In this document: piece by piece, positions 49,742 through 51,624 of the stretch | Numbering within the stretch: position 1 is the stretch's first letter | Layout of the letters: the number at the start of each line of letters is the position of its first letter | NCBI RefSeq assembly: GCF_011947195.1 | Contig: NZ_JAATVY010000037.1 | Span: forward strand, 1 to 51,624 | DNA from: Planosporangium thailandense | GTDB taxonomy: Bacteria > Actinomycetota > Actinomycetes > Mycobacteriales > Micromonosporaceae | Length of the DNA stretch: 51,624 bases | Reading direction: 5' to 3' | The notes under the pieces: generated by a model | Database searches by the model: none | Told to the model about the DNA's origin: nothing | The model's input: the letters and a program-made list of their open reading frames with translations, nothing else | Position numbers and translations under genes: made by a program

Positions 49742-50584
49742 ATGACCGCGAGCCATCTGGGCGCCACCACCGCCCGTCAGGCCGGCGGCACCGCCCGCCA
49801 GGCCGTCCGCAGCCGCCCGATGCGGGCCCTCACCAGATTCGGGTTCATCGCGTACGCGGTGATGCACGCCCTCGTCGGCTGGCTCGCCCTGCAGATCGCC
49901 TGGGGTGGGTCCGGCCGGGAAGACTCACAGTCGGGCGCCTTCAGTACCCTCGCCGCCCACCCGCTGGGTCGGGTGCTCCTGTTCGCCGTCGCCGTCGGCC
50001 TCGCCGCCTTGGCCGTCTGGCAGGCGGTCGCGGCCGCGGTGGGCCACACCGATGAGGAGGGTCGCCGCCGCGCCGCCGAACGGTTCATGTCGGCCGGACG
50101 TACGGTCGTGTACGCGGCCCTGGCCTGGACCGCCTTCCGCATCGTCGCCGGGTCCGGCACGTCGAGCGCGCAGAAGCAGGAGTCCGCGACGGCGACGCTG
50201 ATCTCGTCGACCGGCGGCCGCTGGCTGGTCGGCGCGGTCGGGCTGGCGGTGATCGGGTTCGGCGTCGGGATGGCGGTGTACGGGCTGCTCGGCAAGTTCG
50301 AACGCAAGCTCGACCGGTCCCGCATGGGCCCCTCGGCCGAACGCGCGGTGCACACGCTCGGCGCGGTCGGCTACGCCGCCAAGGGGGTGGCGTTCGCGAT
50401 CGTGGGCGTGCTGCTGATTCTCGCCGCCGTCCACCACGACCCGAGCCGTTCGCGCGGGCTCGACGCCGCCCTGCGGGCGCTCGCCGCCCAGCCGTTCGGT
50501 CCGTGGCTGCTGTCGGTGGTCGCGCTCGGCTTCCTGGCCTTCGGCGCCTTCTGCCTCTTCCAGTCCCGGTACCGCAGAGTCTGA
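49742..50584 (+). CDS. DUF1206 family membrane protein
   Basis: 280 residues with six transmembrane helices arranged as three repeats of about 70 residues, the DUF1206 pattern: RFGFIAYAVMHALVGWLALQIAWGG, AGRTVVYAALAWTAFRIVAG, and LGAVGYAAKGVAFAIVGVLLILAAVHHDP. Each repeat has a G-x-x-x-Y/A-x-G start and a second helix. The function of the family is unknown. The start is ATG 49742; a longer frame from 49709 has no clear ribosome site. It is followed by a palindromic hairpin and a convergent chitinase gene. Confidence 0.92.
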   Translation: MTASHLGATTARQAGGTARQAVRSRPMRALTRFGFIAYAVMHALVGWLALQIAWGGSGREDSQSGAFSTLAAHPLGRVLLFAVAVGLAALAVWQAVAAAVGHTDEEGRRRAAERFMSAGRTVVYAALAWTAFRIVAGSGTSSAQKQESATATLISSTGGRWLVGAVGLAVIGFGVGMAVYGLLGKFERKLDRSRMGPSAERAVHTLGAVGYAAKGVAFAIVGVLLILAAVHHDPSRSRGLDAALRALAAQPFGPWLLSVVALGFLAFGAFCLFQSRYRRV

Positions 50585-50596
50585 TGCCCCTGGCGC

Positions 50597-50646
50597 GGAT
50601 CTTGGACACCTGGCGGGCCTATGGCACCGCCAGGTGTCCAAGATCC
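50597..50646. repeat. Palindromic element, copy 2 (GATCTTGGACAC core)
   Basis: Perfect 20-base arms at 50597-50616 and 50627-50646 enclose a 10-base loop. The outer arm GGATCTTGGACACCTGGCGG shares GATCTTGGACAC with the arm at 34659. It fills the gap between the stops of the DUF1206 and chitinase genes, so it can act as a bidirectional terminator. Confidence 0.8.
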
Positions 50647-50654
50647 ATTGATGC

Positions 50655-51624
50655 CTACGGCAGCGTGGCCAGGTGCGCCTTCACGCTTCGCGACCATGCT
50701 CCCCCGGCCGCCGCGTCCCAGTTGATCGACCAGGTCATCGCGCCCCGGATACCCGGCCACGGCGTGCTCGGCCGGAACCGGCCGCAGTTCGCGCCGCGGG
50801 CCAGGCAGTCCAGCGCGCTGTTGACGACGGACGGGTCGACGTACCCGCTCCCCGCCGCCCGCGGCGACGCCGGCAGTCCGATCGCCACCTGGTCGGGGCG
50901 CAGCCCGGCCTGAATCGCGATGCAGGCCTGCGCCGTGATGAAGTCGACCGTGCCGGACGCGTAGACGTTCCCGTCGCAGCCGTTCATCGAGCCGGAGTTG
51001 TAGTACTGGGTGTGCACGACGGTCAGGATGCCCCTGATCTTGAGCGCCAGCGACAGGTACGTCGACGACGGCGACTGCATGAAAACCGTCTCCGGCGCCA
51101 TCGTGATGATCAATCCGGCCCCGGCCTTGTCGCGCAGGGTGTGCAGAGCGGCACTCATGGCGTCGGGATTGATGCCGTTCTCCAGATCGATGTCGACGCC
51201 GTCGAAGCCGTACCGGCGCATGAGCCCGTACACGCTGTCAGCGAAGTTGCCGGCAGCGGTCGCGTCGCCCACCGAGATCGTGCCGTTCTGGCCGCCGACG
51301 GAGACGACGACCTTTCTGCCGCGCGTGTGCAGCGTCGCGATGTCGGCGGTGAGGTCGGCGTCGGTGTACCCGCCGAGCGCCGAGGACAGTCCGGAGTCGA
51401 CCGCGAATGTCACCTTGCCCGGCCCGCTCGGGTCGGCGTCGGCGAACGCCACCGCGATCAGGTCGTAGTCGCCGGACACGTCCCGCAGGCGCTGGGCGGT
51501 GGCGCCGTTGGTGAAGTTCTGCCAGTACCCGGTCAGCTCGTGCGCGGGCAGTGCCCCGCCGCCCGGTGGCGGTGGCGGCGGCGCGGTCGGGGACGCGGTC
51601 GGGGTGGCCGGCCCGGTCGGGGTA
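50655..51624 (-). CDS. GH18 chitinase (N-terminus outside window)
   Basis: About 323 residues are visible; the reading frame leaves the right edge. A Pro/Thr/Ser linker (TASPTAPPPPPPGGG) precedes the catalytic domain, starting at LTGYWQNFTNG. The family signature DGVDIDLE (DxxDxDxE with catalytic Glu) lies about 120 residues into the domain. SVGGQNG, ITMAPET and the C-terminal GAMTWSINWDAA are also conserved. It is a secreted chitinase of the ChiC/ChiD-like bacterial type. A carbohydrate-binding module upstream of the linker is likely but lies outside the window. Confidence 0.95.
   Translation of the reverse strand, partial: TPTGPATPTASPTAPPPPPPGGGALPAHELTGYWQNFTNGATAQRLRDVSGDYDLIAVAFADADPSGPGKVTFAVDSGLSSALGGYTDADLTADIATLHTRGRKVVVSVGGQNGTISVGDATAAGNFADSVYGLMRRYGFDGVDIDLENGINPDAMSAALHTLRDKAGAGLIITMAPETVFMQSPSSTYLSLALKIRGILTVVHTQYYNSGSMNGCDGNVYASGTVDFITAQACIAIQAGLRPDQVAIGLPASPRAAGSGYVDPSVVNSALDCLARGANCGRFRPSTPWPGIRGAMTWSINWDAAAGGAWSRSVKAHLATLP

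Overview
The window is chromosomal DNA from a high-GC actinobacterium, most likely a member of the Micromonosporaceae or a near relative. The evidence is the very GC-rich coding sequence, frequent GTG/TTG starts, many four-base start/stop overlaps, an ergothioneine operon, DUF3072/DUF2795/DUF1206 proteins and long Ala/Pro-rich secreted linkers. The genus is inferred, not proven. I saw no tRNA, rRNA, CRISPR array, integrase or transposase.

Layout. 1-4.6 kb: MarR regulator with a multidrug MFS exporter (cut by the window edge), a DUF72 protein and a pirin. 4.8-6.1 kb: a small GntR regulator facing two short unknown genes, then a VOC protein. 6.4-9.2 kb: a flavin electron-transfer set made of a ferric-reductase-like membrane flavocytochrome, an FMN-binding-domain protein interrupted by an in-frame TAG, and ApbE. 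9.2-11.8 kb: a small membrane-anchored secreted protein divergent from an OmpR-type regulator/kinase pair. The same three-gene arrangement recurs at 47.0-49.7 kb.

11.9-28.3 kb is the most unusual part. A long leftward operon encodes a 1721-residue secreted beta-helix/SdrD-like protein, three secreted multicopper-oxidase-like proteins, a small membrane-anchored protein and a CopC-CopD-type copper protein. Copper ligands are nearly absent from each oxidase taken alone but complementary between two of them. MCO3 (18765-20081) keeps a type 1 site and one half of a trinuclear cluster, MCO2 (17458-18762) keeps the other half, and MCO1 (14333-17443) keeps none. I propose a split, heteromeric multicopper oxidase. 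A two-component system (25774-27505) lies next to the operon. The same perfect inverted repeat, CATGAC-N6-GTCATG, occurs upstream of the operon and upstream of a further exported protein gene (27549-28334), which suggests a local regulon.

28.5-32.8 kb: a tightly coupled egtABCD ergothioneine operon. 32.9-40.8 kb: secreted phosphoesterase, secreted TAP-like peptidase, stand-alone AAA ATPase, DUF4142 protein, TPR protein, AMP-forming ligase and several tiny membrane proteins. 41-46.8 kb: TPR-GGDEF diguanylate cyclase, GNAT, small acidic proteins, a PaaK-like ligase and a site-2-protease/CBS protein. 47-51.6 kb: the second two-component module, a DUF1206 membrane protein, and a GH18 chitinase that runs off the right edge.
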